Source of the DNA: Actinocorallia populi
GTDB taxonomy: Bacteria > Actinomycetota > Actinomycetes > Streptosporangiales > Streptosporangiaceae
Direction: 5' to 3'
Length of the DNA: 64,000 nt
NCBI RefSeq assembly: GCF_002995495.1
Contig: NZ_PVZV01000005.1
Coordinates: 434,001 to 498,000, forward strand
How positions within the stretch are numbered: position 1 is the first letter of the stretch; the number at the start of each line of letters is the position of its first letter. This document shows, in pieces, positions 54,195-61,691 of this stretch. Made by a program: the position numbers and the translations under genes. The notes under the pieces are model-generated. The model searched no databases, had not been told where the DNA came from, and saw only the letters and a list, made by a program, of their open reading frames with translations.

Positions 54195-54983
54195 TCAGTG
54201 GCCGAGCAGCCGCTTGACGGCCTCCGCGTGGTTCTCGACGATCTGGTCGCGCGCCATGCCGCTGTTGGCCTCCGCGGTCTTCAGGTTGCCCCCCGCCACC
54301 CACACCGGTCCGTCCGCCAGGTGGTCGAGCCCCTCCTGGGCGACGTCCTCGGGGTCCGCGACGTTGAGGCCGGGCCGGTCCAGCTTCAGCCCGGCCCGCT
54401 CCATCGCCGGTGTCCGCGTCACTCCCAGCACGAGTTCGAGGACGTGCACCCCGTGCGGCTTGAGTTCCAGCCACAGGCCCTCGGCGAAGATCCGGCCGAA
54501 CGCCTTGGACGCCGCGTACACGCCGATGCCCGGCTGGCCGAGGTAGCCGGCCAGCGAGCCGACCAGCATGATGCCGCCCTTGCCCCGCTTCTTGAGCCTG
54601 GCGCCGAAGTACTGCGACAGGAGCATCTGGCTGGTGATGTTCAGGTCGATGACCCGCTGGAACTGCTCCAGGTCCCCTTCGACGAACTCGGCGCCGTAGG
54701 TGTTGGCGCCCGCGTTGAAGATGAGCAGCCCGACCTCGACGTCGTCGGACGCCCGGCGGATCGCGTCGAAGGTCCCCGGGTCGAGGAGGTCGGCCGCCAC
54801 GGTCCGGACCTCGACGCCGTGCTTCCTCGCCCGGTCGGCCGTCTCCTCCAGCGGTCCGGGCTTGCGGGCGATCAGCACCAGGTTGATCCCGGCCGCGGCC
54901 AGCCTGTCGGCGAAGGCCGCGCCGACGCCTTCGGATCCGCCTGCGATGACGGCCCACGGACCGTAGACCTCGGTGTCGAGCAT
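54195..54983 (-). CDS. SDR-family oxidoreductase (first gene of minus-strand catabolic operon)
   Basis: This 262-residue SDR has AVIAGGSEGVGAAFADRLA, FNAGANTYG, the Ser region LVGSLAGYLG and GVYAASKAFG. The C-terminal part is closer to oxidoreductases of the fatty-acyl/ketone class (LGVTRTPAMERAGLK). ATG 54983 is preceded by GAGGAG. It is divergent from the LLM gene across a 184-base region containing a long inverted repeat, so both arms may share one regulator. The order is SDR, SnoaL-like, hydrolase, MaoC. Confidence 0.9.
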   Translation of the reverse strand: MLDTEVYGPWAVIAGGSEGVGAAFADRLAAAGINLVLIARKPGPLEETADRARKHGVEVRTVAADLLDPGTFDAIRRASDDVEVGLLIFNAGANTYGAEFVEGDLEQFQRVIDLNITSQMLLSQYFGARLKKRGKGGIMLVGSLAGYLGQPGIGVYAASKAFGRIFAEGLWLELKPHGVHVLELVLGVTRTPAMERAGLKLDRPGLNVADPEDVAQEGLDHLADGPVWVAGGNLKTAEANSGMARDQIVENHAEAVKRLLGH

Positions 54984-55010
54984 GCTGCTTCTCCTCGTCT
55001 GCCGTTGCGA

Positions 55011-55037
55011 GTGCTCAAGGGGGTGCCGCTTGAGCAC
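55011..55037. promoter_or_regulatory. Inverted repeat GTGCTCAAG-N9-CTTGAGCAC
   Basis: A perfect 9+9 inverted repeat with a 9-base spacer lies in the divergent promoter between SDR and LLM genes, 28 bases before the SDR start. It is a good operator candidate for joint control of the two catabolic arms. Confidence 0.6.
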
Positions 55038-55167
55038 AGGACGAGTCTCGGGAGACGCAGGGAGGACGGCCAAGGGGGGCTCCCGCTGAGAGGGAGACGG
55101 GGTTACCGGCCTCTGACCACGGCACATACCGTCGCCGCATCTTGTGAACCTCGAAGAAAGGCACTGG

Positions 55168-56052
55168 ATGCGTGTCGGAATCGTCAGCCCTGTGGTGACC
55201 CTCATGCCGGGAACGCATGCGGAATGGGAGCGCTCGGCGGGCATCGAGGACCTCGGGCGGATCGCCCGCGTCGCCGACGGGCTCGGGTTCGACCACCTCA
55301 CCTGCAGCGAGCACGTCGCCGTTCCGTCCGAGGTCGCCGAGGTCAGGGGAGGGACCTATTGGGATCCTCTGGCGACCTTCGGCTATCTCGCCGCGTGCAC
55401 CGGCCGGATCAGGCTGGCCACCCACGTGCTCGTGCTCGGCTACCACCACCCCCTTGAGATCGCCAAGCGCTACGGGACGCTCGACCGGATCTGCGGCGGC
55501 CGGCTCGTCCTCGGGCTCGGCGTGGGCACCCTGCACGAGGAGTTCGCGCTGCTGGGGGCGGAGTTCGAAGGCCGCGGACGGCGGGCCGACGACGCCCTCG
55601 CGGCGCTGCGCGCCTCGCTCTCCCGGCGCGAGCCGGAACACCACGGCGAGTTCTACGAGTTCTCCGGGATGATCGTGGAGCCGCACGCGGTCCAGCCCCG
55701 GGTGCCGCTGTGGATCGGCGGGCGCACTCCGCGCTCCCTGCGCAGGGCCGTGCGCTTCGGCGACGGATGGGTGCCGTTCGGCCTCTCCTCGGACGAGCTG
55801 ACGGGGATGCTGGCCGCCGTCGGCCTTCCCGAAGGGTTCGAGGTCGTCCTGACGGCGGAGGGGATGCTCGACCCGATCGGATCTCCCCGGGTCATAGAGC
55901 AGAAGTTGCACAGCCTGCGCGCCGCAGGCGCGACCGTGGTCGACGTGCGGATCTCCGCGGAGTCGCCCGCCCACTACTGCGAGCAGCTCGAGGCGCTGCA
56001 CGCGCTGGTCCAGGAAATCGAAGGAATCGAAGGGAATGCGTCACATGACTGA
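55168..56052 (+). CDS. LLM-class F420-dependent oxidoreductase
   Basis: ATG 55168, with GAAAGG 6 bases upstream, gives 294 residues. The luciferase-like TIM barrel shows EDLGRIARVADGLGFDHLT, ATHVLVLGYHHPLEIAK and GLGVGTLHEEFALLG. The C-terminal GGRTPRSLRRAVRFGDGWVP is typical of F420-dependent actinobacterial members; an FMN-dependent role is not excluded. The start at 55144 is an alternative. It overlaps the downstream SnoaL-like gene by 8 bases. It probably reduces or oxidises the same class of hydrophobic substrate as the neighbours. Confidence 0.88.
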   Translation: MRVGIVSPVVTLMPGTHAEWERSAGIEDLGRIARVADGLGFDHLTCSEHVAVPSEVAEVRGGTYWDPLATFGYLAACTGRIRLATHVLVLGYHHPLEIAKRYGTLDRICGGRLVLGLGVGTLHEEFALLGAEFEGRGRRADDALAALRASLSRREPEHHGEFYEFSGMIVEPHAVQPRVPLWIGGRTPRSLRRAVRFGDGWVPFGLSSDELTGMLAAVGLPEGFEVVLTAEGMLDPIGSPRVIEQKLHSLRAAGATVVDVRISAESPAHYCEQLEALHALVQEIEGIEGNASHD

Positions 56053-56527
56053 TGTCGAACGGCGGCTGGCCGCACTGGAGGAGCGTCTGGCCCAGCTCGA
56101 GGAGGAGAAGGCGGTGGCCCGGCTGATCTCCTCCTACGGTCCGCTGGTGGACAGCGGCAGCGCCGACGCGGCCGCCGCACTGTGGGAGCCCGACGGCGTC
56201 TACGACGTGGAGGAGCTGGTGATGACCGGCCGCGACGAGATCGCCGGCATGGTCCGCTCGGACACCCACCAGGGGTGGATCACGGGAGGGGCCGCCCATT
56301 TCGTCGGCCCGCCCCACGTGACCGTGACCGGCGACGAGGCCGTGGCGGTCGGCTATTCGCTCATGATCCTCCGGCAGGGGGACGGGTTCGAGGTCCGGCG
56401 CGCGACCGCCAACCACTGGCGGCTGCGCAGGGGCCCCGACGGCTGGCGGGTCACCGCGCGGACCGCCCGCGTCCTGGACGGCCGTCCGCAGGCCCGGGAA
56501 CTGCTCGCCGAAGGCATCATGCCCTGA
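56045..56527 (+). CDS. SnoaL-like (NTF2-fold) protein, second copy
   Basis: The 160-residue product begins with a short coiled coil (VERRLAALEERLAQLEEEKA). The SnoaL/NTF2 core follows (ISSYGPLVDSGSADAAAALW, then GRDEIAGMV) and ends with NHWRLRRGPDGWRVTAR. It overlaps the LLM gene by 8 bases, so the two work together. An in-frame ATG at 56036 is possible but leaves no spacing for AGGGA. Likely a small dehydratase/isomerase-type protein; activity unassigned. Confidence 0.83.
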   Translation: MTDVERRLAALEERLAQLEEEKAVARLISSYGPLVDSGSADAAAALWEPDGVYDVEELVMTGRDEIAGMVRSDTHQGWITGGAAHFVGPPHVTVTGDEAVAVGYSLMILRQGDGFEVRRATANHWRLRRGPDGWRVTARTARVLDGRPQARELLAEGIMP

Positions 56528-56630
56528 CCCTCGCATTTCTGTCGGTCACCTTATTTTTCAGACGCCGTGCCAGGTCCAGAACGTCCGGACCGCCCTCTTG
56601 ACGATGTGACGCACGCCACCTAAGTTCCCA

Positions 56631-56644
56631 AACAAATGTTTGTT
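56631..56644. promoter_or_regulatory. Palindrome AACAAA-TG-TTTGTT before the Liv-type transporter
   Basis: This A/T-rich 6+6 inverted repeat is set in GC-rich DNA, 43 bases before the livK-like start. It resembles TetR-type sites of lipid catabolism operons in layout only. Confidence 0.55.
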
Positions 56645-56687
56645 ACCGCAAGGTGGGCGCGCCGTGCGGTCAGTGGGAGGTCGATGG

Positions 56688-57887
56688 ATGGTGCGACGTT
56701 ACAGTGTGGCGGCCTCGGTCATCACGGGCGCGGTGGTGGCGCTCACCGGGTGCGGAGGAGGGCCGGCCGAGGACGGCGGAGGGGCGCGGCCCTACCGCGT
56801 GCTGATCACGGCCGGCCTCAGCACCCAGGGCGTGCTGGCGGCCAACGCCGAGACCGCGGTGGTCGCCGCCAAGGCGGGGGCCGCGAAGGTGAACGAGGCC
56901 GGCGGCGTCGACGGCCGCAAGGTCGAGGTCGCCGTGGTGGACGACGAGGGCAATCCCACCACCGCCCTCACCAAGATCCGTCAGGAGATCGCGAAGAAGA
57001 AGCCGGACCTCGTGCTCAACGCGGGGCCGTCCACGATCACGGCCGCGACCCTGCCGGTCTTCAAGCAGAACAAGATCCTCTCCTTCAACATCGCCCCGAC
57101 CGAGGACTCGGGCGACCCCGAGGCCTATCCGCTGAACTTCGACCTGACCGGTTCCCCCGACGACTACACCAACGGCCTCCTGCCCTACTTCGCGGAGAAG
57201 GGGTACAAGTCGGCCGGGATCATCCACAGCAGCACGGCCAACGGCGTCGCGTTCGACACCGCGGTCACCGCCGCCCTGAAGGCCGAGGGCATCCCGGTCC
57301 TGGACAGCCAGGAGTACGACCCCGCGGCCCTCGACATGACCCCGCAGCTCCAGTCCGTCCAGGCGAAGAAGCCGGACGTGCTCCTCCTGAACGGCTACGG
57401 GGCGCCGGTCGGCTACCTGCTCAAGGGCATCGAGAAGCTGGGCTGGGACGTGCCGGTCATCGGTGACGGCTCGGTGAGCGCGACCGGCCTCATCGCGACG
57501 CCGCCGCCCGCCGGCGTCCTCGGGACGCCCCAGGTGGAGAACCTCGTCATCCAGGCCCTGAAGTCCTCCGTCAAGAACCCGGACGACCAGGCGGTCAACG
57601 ACGCGATCACGGCCATGACCTCGACAGGGGAGATCAAGGCGACGCTGATCATGGCGACGAACTACGACGCAGTGCCCCTCATCGCCGCGGCGGCGGAGAA
57701 GGCCGGCGGTGCCGACGACCCCGAGGCGCTGGCCGAGGCGCTGGAGGACCCCGCGGTCCAGAGCGCCGCCAAGGTCGCCGTCCTCAAGAAGTACAACTAC
57801 AGCGCCACCTCCCACGGCGCCAACCTCGGCGCCGAGGAGTTCGCGTTCATCCCGCCCTCCGAGGTCGTGAACGGCCAGTACCAGTGA
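56688..57887 (+). CDS. Liv-type ABC transporter substrate-binding lipoprotein
   Basis: ATG 56688 follows GGGAGG by 7 bases and gives 399 residues. Residues 1-22 form a lipoprotein signal with lipobox LTGC (Cys22). The mature part is a type I periplasmic-binding protein (Peripla_BP_6): NEAGGVDGRKVEVAVVDDEG, LPVFKQNKILSFNIAPTED, and GIIHSSTANG. Binding proteins of this class carry branched amino acids but in actinobacterial catabolic clusters often bind aromatic, terpenoid or steroid acids. A 15-bp hairpin follows, probably raising its level relative to the downstream permeases. Confidence 0.93.
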   Translation: MVRRYSVAASVITGAVVALTGCGGGPAEDGGGARPYRVLITAGLSTQGVLAANAETAVVAAKAGAAKVNEAGGVDGRKVEVAVVDDEGNPTTALTKIRQEIAKKKPDLVLNAGPSTITAATLPVFKQNKILSFNIAPTEDSGDPEAYPLNFDLTGSPDDYTNGLLPYFAEKGYKSAGIIHSSTANGVAFDTAVTAALKAEGIPVLDSQEYDPAALDMTPQLQSVQAKKPDVLLLNGYGAPVGYLLKGIEKLGWDVPVIGDGSVSATGLIATPPPAGVLGTPQVENLVIQALKSSVKNPDDQAVNDAITAMTSTGEIKATLIMATNYDAVPLIAAAAEKAGGADDPEALAEALEDPAVQSAAKVAVLKKYNYSATSHGANLGAEEFAFIPPSEVVNGQYQ

Positions 57888-57893
57888 TCATCC

Positions 57894-57924
57894 CCGCTCC
57901 GGCGCCGGACCGGCGCCGGAGCGG
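57894..57924 (+). terminator. Intercistronic hairpin after the binding protein gene
   Basis: CCGCTCCGGCGCCGG and CCGGCGCCGGAGCGG pair perfectly around a single A, 6 bases past the stop. Within an ABC operon such a stem commonly acts as a partial terminator or 3' stabiliser, giving more binding protein than permease. Confidence 0.72.
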
Positions 57925-57966
57925 TCGGCACGCCCGGCCACCGGGCCGAGACAGGGGTTCGACATC

Positions 57967-58824
57967 ATGACGATCATCTGGGGCGGGCTGGCGCTCGGCG
58001 CGGTGTACGCGCTGGTCGCCATCGGCTACAACATCGTCTTCATCTCCTCCAACACGTTCAACTTCGCGCAGGCCCAGCTGATGATGGTGGGCACGTTCGT
58101 GACCTACACCGGGCTGGTGACGTTCCACCTGCCGGTCTTCGCCGCGGTCCTCCTCGCCATGGCCGCGGTGGCGGTCGTCGCCTCGATCGAGGAGCGGGTG
58201 GCGATCCGTCCGGTGGCCGATCCCTCGGCCCTCCTGGTCACCACCCTCGGCGCGGCCGTGCTGCTCAACGGACTGAGCCAGCTCACCTGGGGCACCCAGC
58301 CGCTGTCGGTGCCGTTCTTCGCCGGCGACCGGGTGCTCGGCCTGCTCGGCGGCCGGGTCTACCCCGTGGAGCTGGCCCTGGTGGCGGTCGCGATCGCGGC
58401 CGTCCTGATCTTCACGCTGCTGAGCCGGCGGCTCGTGACCGGGTTGGCGCTGCTGGCCATGGCCGAGGACCGCGAGGCCGCGATGCTGCGCGGGATCAAC
58501 GTCCGCCGAATGGCCTTCTGGGCGTTCGCCGCCTCGGGCGCTTTCGCCGGGCTGCTCGGCGTCTTCGTGGGCCCCAAGACCTTCGCGGTCGCCACGCTGG
58601 GCGCGTCCCTCGCGCTCAAGGGCTTCGTCGTCGTGGCCATCGGCGGATTCGGCTCGATGCCGGGCACTCTCGTGGGCGGGCTGGCCGTCGGCCTGGTGGA
58701 GGCGGTCGCCGCGCGCTACCTGGGCAGCGAGTACGCCCTCATCTCCGTCTTCGCCGTGCTCCTCTTGATCCTGCTCGTCCGGCCGTCCGGACTGTTCGTC
58801 CGCGCGCAGGAAAGGACGGTGTGA
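57967..58824 (+). CDS. livH: Liv-type ABC permease (LivH-like)
   Basis: The 285-residue permease has eight or so membrane helices. The LivH-type segments are GLALGAVYALVAIGYNIVF at the start and, in the second half, the coupling loop MAEDREAAMLRGINVRRMAF. GGFGSMPGTLVGGLAVGLVE is the usual C-terminal signature. The stop overlaps the next start as GTGA. It pairs with the LivM half of the downstream fusion to form the channel. The symbol is by family, not proven substrate. Confidence 0.92.
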   Translation: MTIIWGGLALGAVYALVAIGYNIVFISSNTFNFAQAQLMMVGTFVTYTGLVTFHLPVFAAVLLAMAAVAVVASIEERVAIRPVADPSALLVTTLGAAVLLNGLSQLTWGTQPLSVPFFAGDRVLGLLGGRVYPVELALVAVAIAAVLIFTLLSRRLVTGLALLAMAEDREAAMLRGINVRRMAFWAFAASGAFAGLLGVFVGPKTFAVATLGASLALKGFVVVAIGGFGSMPGTLVGGLAVGLVEAVAARYLGSEYALISVFAVLLLILLVRPSGLFVRAQERTV

Positions 58825-60686
58825 TGGCGGCCGTCTGGCGGGGGCTGCGCTCCCTTCCCACCTGGACGCTCCCCCTGGTCCTGGGGCTCGTCCTGCTGTC
58901 GCTCCCGTGGTTCGGGCTGGACTTCACGCTGTCCCGGCAGATCCAGCTCGGCTGCATCCTGGCGCTGCTGGTGAGCGGGCTGAACCTCAGCCTCGGCTAC
59001 GCCGGCGAGCTCGCGCTCGGCCAGGTGGCGATGTACGCCGCCGGCGCGTACACGGCCGGGCTGCTGGCGACGGCCGGCTGGACCGACCTCCTGCTCCAGC
59101 TCGCCGCCGCGGGCCTGGCCGTGGTGCTGGTGGGCGTGGTGACGGGCATGGCGGGCCTGCGGCTCGGCAGCCTGTCGCTGGCGATGACCTCGTTCTTCCT
59201 CATCCTCCTCATCCCCGACATCGTGGCGATCTTCGAGGAGCACACGGGAGGTCGCAACGGGCTCGCCGGCATCCCCGCGGGAACGCTCCTCGGCAGGCCC
59301 GTGGACCCCGAGTCCTTCTACTTCGTCGTCGTGGCGGTCCTGATCGGCTGGTTCGCGGTGATGCGCAACATCGCGGCCTCCCGGCACGGGGTGGCCCTGC
59401 AGGTCCTGAAGCAGAGCCCGGTCCTGGCGTCGTCCATGGGGATCTCGGTCTTCCGCATGAAGCTCCTCGCGTACGCCGTCGGAGCCGTTCCCGCGGGGCT
59501 GGCCGGCGTCCTGTTCGCCAACCTCGACCTCTACATCTCCGCGGAGGCGTTCGGCTTCACCATGGCCACGACGATCCTGGCCGCGTCGATCCTCGGCGGG
59601 CCGATGAGCGTCTACGGAGCCGCCGTCGGGGCGGCCGTCATGCAGGCCGGACCGAACCAGTCCTCGAACTTCCAGCAGTTCGCCCTGGTCTTCACCGGGA
59701 TCTTCCTCATCGCGGGCGGCGTCCTCCTCAGGGGAGGCCTCGCCGATCTGGCGCGCAAGGCCGTGGACCGCCTCGACCGGGCGGCCGGGCTGAAAGGCCG
59801 GCCGGAGCCCGAGGCCGGGGAGGCACCGGACCTGCCCCGGATCGAGGGCGTGGAACTCGGCGTCGAGGACGTCTCCAAGGCGTTCGGCGGCAACCAGGCG
59901 CTCAAGGACGTGAGCTTCCGGGCGCTCCCCGGCCGGGTCACCGCGCTCATCGGCCCGAACGGCTCCGGCAAGACGACGCTGCTCAACATGATCTCCGGGT
60001 TCTACCGGATCGACTCGGGCCGCGTCCTCGTGGCCGGCGCTCCGCTCAAGGGCGCCGTGCCGCACCGGGTCGCGCGGGCGGGCGTCGCCCGGACGTTCCA
60101 GACGCCGAACATCCCGGAAGGGGTGACGGTCCTCCAGGCGGTCGCCTCCGGCCGCTACTCCTCCGACCGGGTCTCCCTGCTGTCCGCGGTCCTGCGGCTG
60201 CCCCGCTTCCGCAGGGCCGCCCGCGCCGACCTCGACGAGGCCGGTCGAGTGCTGGCGCTCGTCGGCATGGGGCATCTGCGCGACGCTGAGGCGGTCTCGC
60301 TGCCCCTGGGCATGCGGCGGCTGCTGGAGGTCGCGCGTTCGCTCGTCGGCGCGCCGGGCGTGCTCCTGCTGGACGAGGCGGCCTCCGGCCTGGACGAGGA
60401 CGAGGTCGACCGGCTGGCCGGGCTGATCCGCCGGATCCGCGCGGCGGGAGGAACCGTCGTCCTGGTCGAGCACAACTTCCGGCTCGTGCTCGACCTCGCC
60501 GACGACATCGTCGTCCTGGCCCACGGCCAGGTCATCGCACAGGGACCGCCGTCGGAGATCGCGGAGAACCCGAGGGTGCTCAGCGAATACCTCGGAGTGG
60601 ACAACGAGTGGGGCGCGGACCACGGCACGGCCGCGGAGTTCGCCGGTGCCGCCAAGACCGCCGAAGCCCCGGAGGAGGCGTCATGA
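58821..60686 (+). CDS. Fused Liv-type permease and ATPase (LivM-LivG)
   Basis: The 621-residue fusion joins a LivM permease (residues about 1-320; NLSLGYAGELALGQVAMYAA, then ILGGPMSVYGAAVGAA) to a LivG ATPase (about 345-600). The ATPase has Walker A GPNGSGKT, the Q-loop segment ARTFQTPNIPEGVTVLQ, Walker B VLLLDEAASGLDEDE and the H-loop VEHNF. The ABC signature is altered to SLPLGMRRLLEVARSL instead of LSGGQ, as in other LivM-LivG fusions. The partner LivF keeps LSGGQ, so the dimer is asymmetric. The start is GTG 58821 or ATG 58824. Confidence 0.93.
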   Translation: MMAAVWRGLRSLPTWTLPLVLGLVLLSLPWFGLDFTLSRQIQLGCILALLVSGLNLSLGYAGELALGQVAMYAAGAYTAGLLATAGWTDLLLQLAAAGLAVVLVGVVTGMAGLRLGSLSLAMTSFFLILLIPDIVAIFEEHTGGRNGLAGIPAGTLLGRPVDPESFYFVVVAVLIGWFAVMRNIAASRHGVALQVLKQSPVLASSMGISVFRMKLLAYAVGAVPAGLAGVLFANLDLYISAEAFGFTMATTILAASILGGPMSVYGAAVGAAVMQAGPNQSSNFQQFALVFTGIFLIAGGVLLRGGLADLARKAVDRLDRAAGLKGRPEPEAGEAPDLPRIEGVELGVEDVSKAFGGNQALKDVSFRALPGRVTALIGPNGSGKTTLLNMISGFYRIDSGRVLVAGAPLKGAVPHRVARAGVARTFQTPNIPEGVTVLQAVASGRYSSDRVSLLSAVLRLPRFRRAARADLDEAGRVLALVGMGHLRDAEAVSLPLGMRRLLEVARSLVGAPGVLLLDEAASGLDEDEVDRLAGLIRRIRAAGGTVVLVEHNFRLVLDLADDIVVLAHGQVIAQGPPSEIAENPRVLSEYLGVDNEWGADHGTAAEFAGAAKTAEAPEEAS

Positions 60687-61462
60687 CAGCCGAACCGTCC
60701 GGCGAACCCGTCCTGCGGGTGCGCGACCTCGGAACCGGGTACGGCGACCTGCGCGTGGTGTGGGACGTCAGCATCGACGTGTGGCCCGGTGAGATGACCG
60801 TGCTCCTGGGCCGCAACGGCGCGGGCAAGACGAGCACGCTGCGGGCCGTCACCGGCCTCAACAAGGCGGTCGCGGGGTCGGTGGAACTGGCCGGAGCGGA
60901 CGTGACGAGAGCCGCCGTCCATCAGCGGGTCCGAGGCGGTCTGGGATACGTGCAGGAGGGCAAACGCGTCTTCCACAAGCAGACGGTCGAGCAGAACCTC
61001 ATCCTCGGCGGATACACGCGCGGCATGAGCCGGTCGGCGCTGCGCGCCGAGGCCGGGAGCGTCTACGAGGTCTTCCCGGTGCTCGGGGAGAAGAGGGGGC
61101 TGCTCGCGGGCAGCCTGTCGGGCGGGCAGCAGCAGATGCTGGCCATCGGGCAGGCGCTCATGGCGCGGCCGAAGGTCCTGCTCCTCGACGAGCCCTCCGG
61201 CGGCCTGGCCCCCGTGGTCATGGGGGAGGTGATGCGGCAGGTGGCCCGGCTCAAGGAGCGCGGGATAGGAGTCCTGCTGGTCGAGCAGGCGCTGGAGGCC
61301 TCGGTCCGGGTCGCCGATCACGTGGTCGTGCTCGACATGGGCAGGGTGCTCTTCAGCGCGCGCAAGGACGAGATCGATGACCTTTCGGTGCTGCGCGAGG
61401 CGTACTTCGGCAAGGTGAGCGGCGGCTCGTCCGACGCAGGGAAGTCCTCCGGTCCAACCTGA
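60683..61462 (+). CDS. livF: Liv-type ABC ATPase (LivF-like)
   Basis: The 259-residue ATPase has Walker A GRNGAGKT, the signature GSLSGGQQQMLAIGQAL and Walker B VLLLDEPSGGLAP, with H-loop VEQALEASV. ATG 60683 overlaps the fusion stop as ATGA. With the binding protein, LivH and LivM-LivG fusion the import system is complete. It is followed by a strong hairpin, so the operon ends here. Substrate specificity cannot be assigned; context favours a product of the neighbouring catabolic genes. Confidence 0.94.
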   Translation: MTAEPSGEPVLRVRDLGTGYGDLRVVWDVSIDVWPGEMTVLLGRNGAGKTSTLRAVTGLNKAVAGSVELAGADVTRAAVHQRVRGGLGYVQEGKRVFHKQTVEQNLILGGYTRGMSRSALRAEAGSVYEVFPVLGEKRGLLAGSLSGGQQQMLAIGQALMARPKVLLLDEPSGGLAPVVMGEVMRQVARLKERGIGVLLVEQALEASVRVADHVVVLDMGRVLFSARKDEIDDLSVLREAYFGKVSGGSSDAGKSSGPT

Positions 61463-61480
61463 GACCGGCTGCGGATTCCG

Positions 61481-61512
61481 GGTGCCGCGGTCCGGGCGAG
61501 GGCCGCGGCACC
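61481..61512 (+). terminator. Terminator of the Liv-type operon
   Basis: GGTGCCGCGG (61481-61490) and CCGCGGCACC (61503-61512) pair perfectly over 10 bases with a 12-base loop, 18 bases after the livF stop. Confidence 0.75.
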
Positions 61513-61635
61513 TCATCCCGGCGATGCCGCCTCTTCTTCTCATGGCGTGCTCACGCTCCGAGCATCCGGGGAGTGGAGGCCGTGCCGCGGTCCTCGTCCG
61601 GGACACGGTGCGGACGGGTGGTGCGCGACCACTTG

Positions 61636-61658
61636 AAAACCGAGGATAACTTGGTTTT
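61636..61658. promoter_or_regulatory. Imperfect palindrome before the last GH3 gene
   Basis: AAAACC and GGTTTT flank an 11-base spacer with partial inner symmetry (AG/CT), 34 bases before the ATG. It is a candidate operator, different in sequence from both LacI-type sites of islands A-C. Confidence 0.5.
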
Positions 61659-61691
61659 AGATGGGGGGCCACCCCGCGAAAGGAACCCCTC

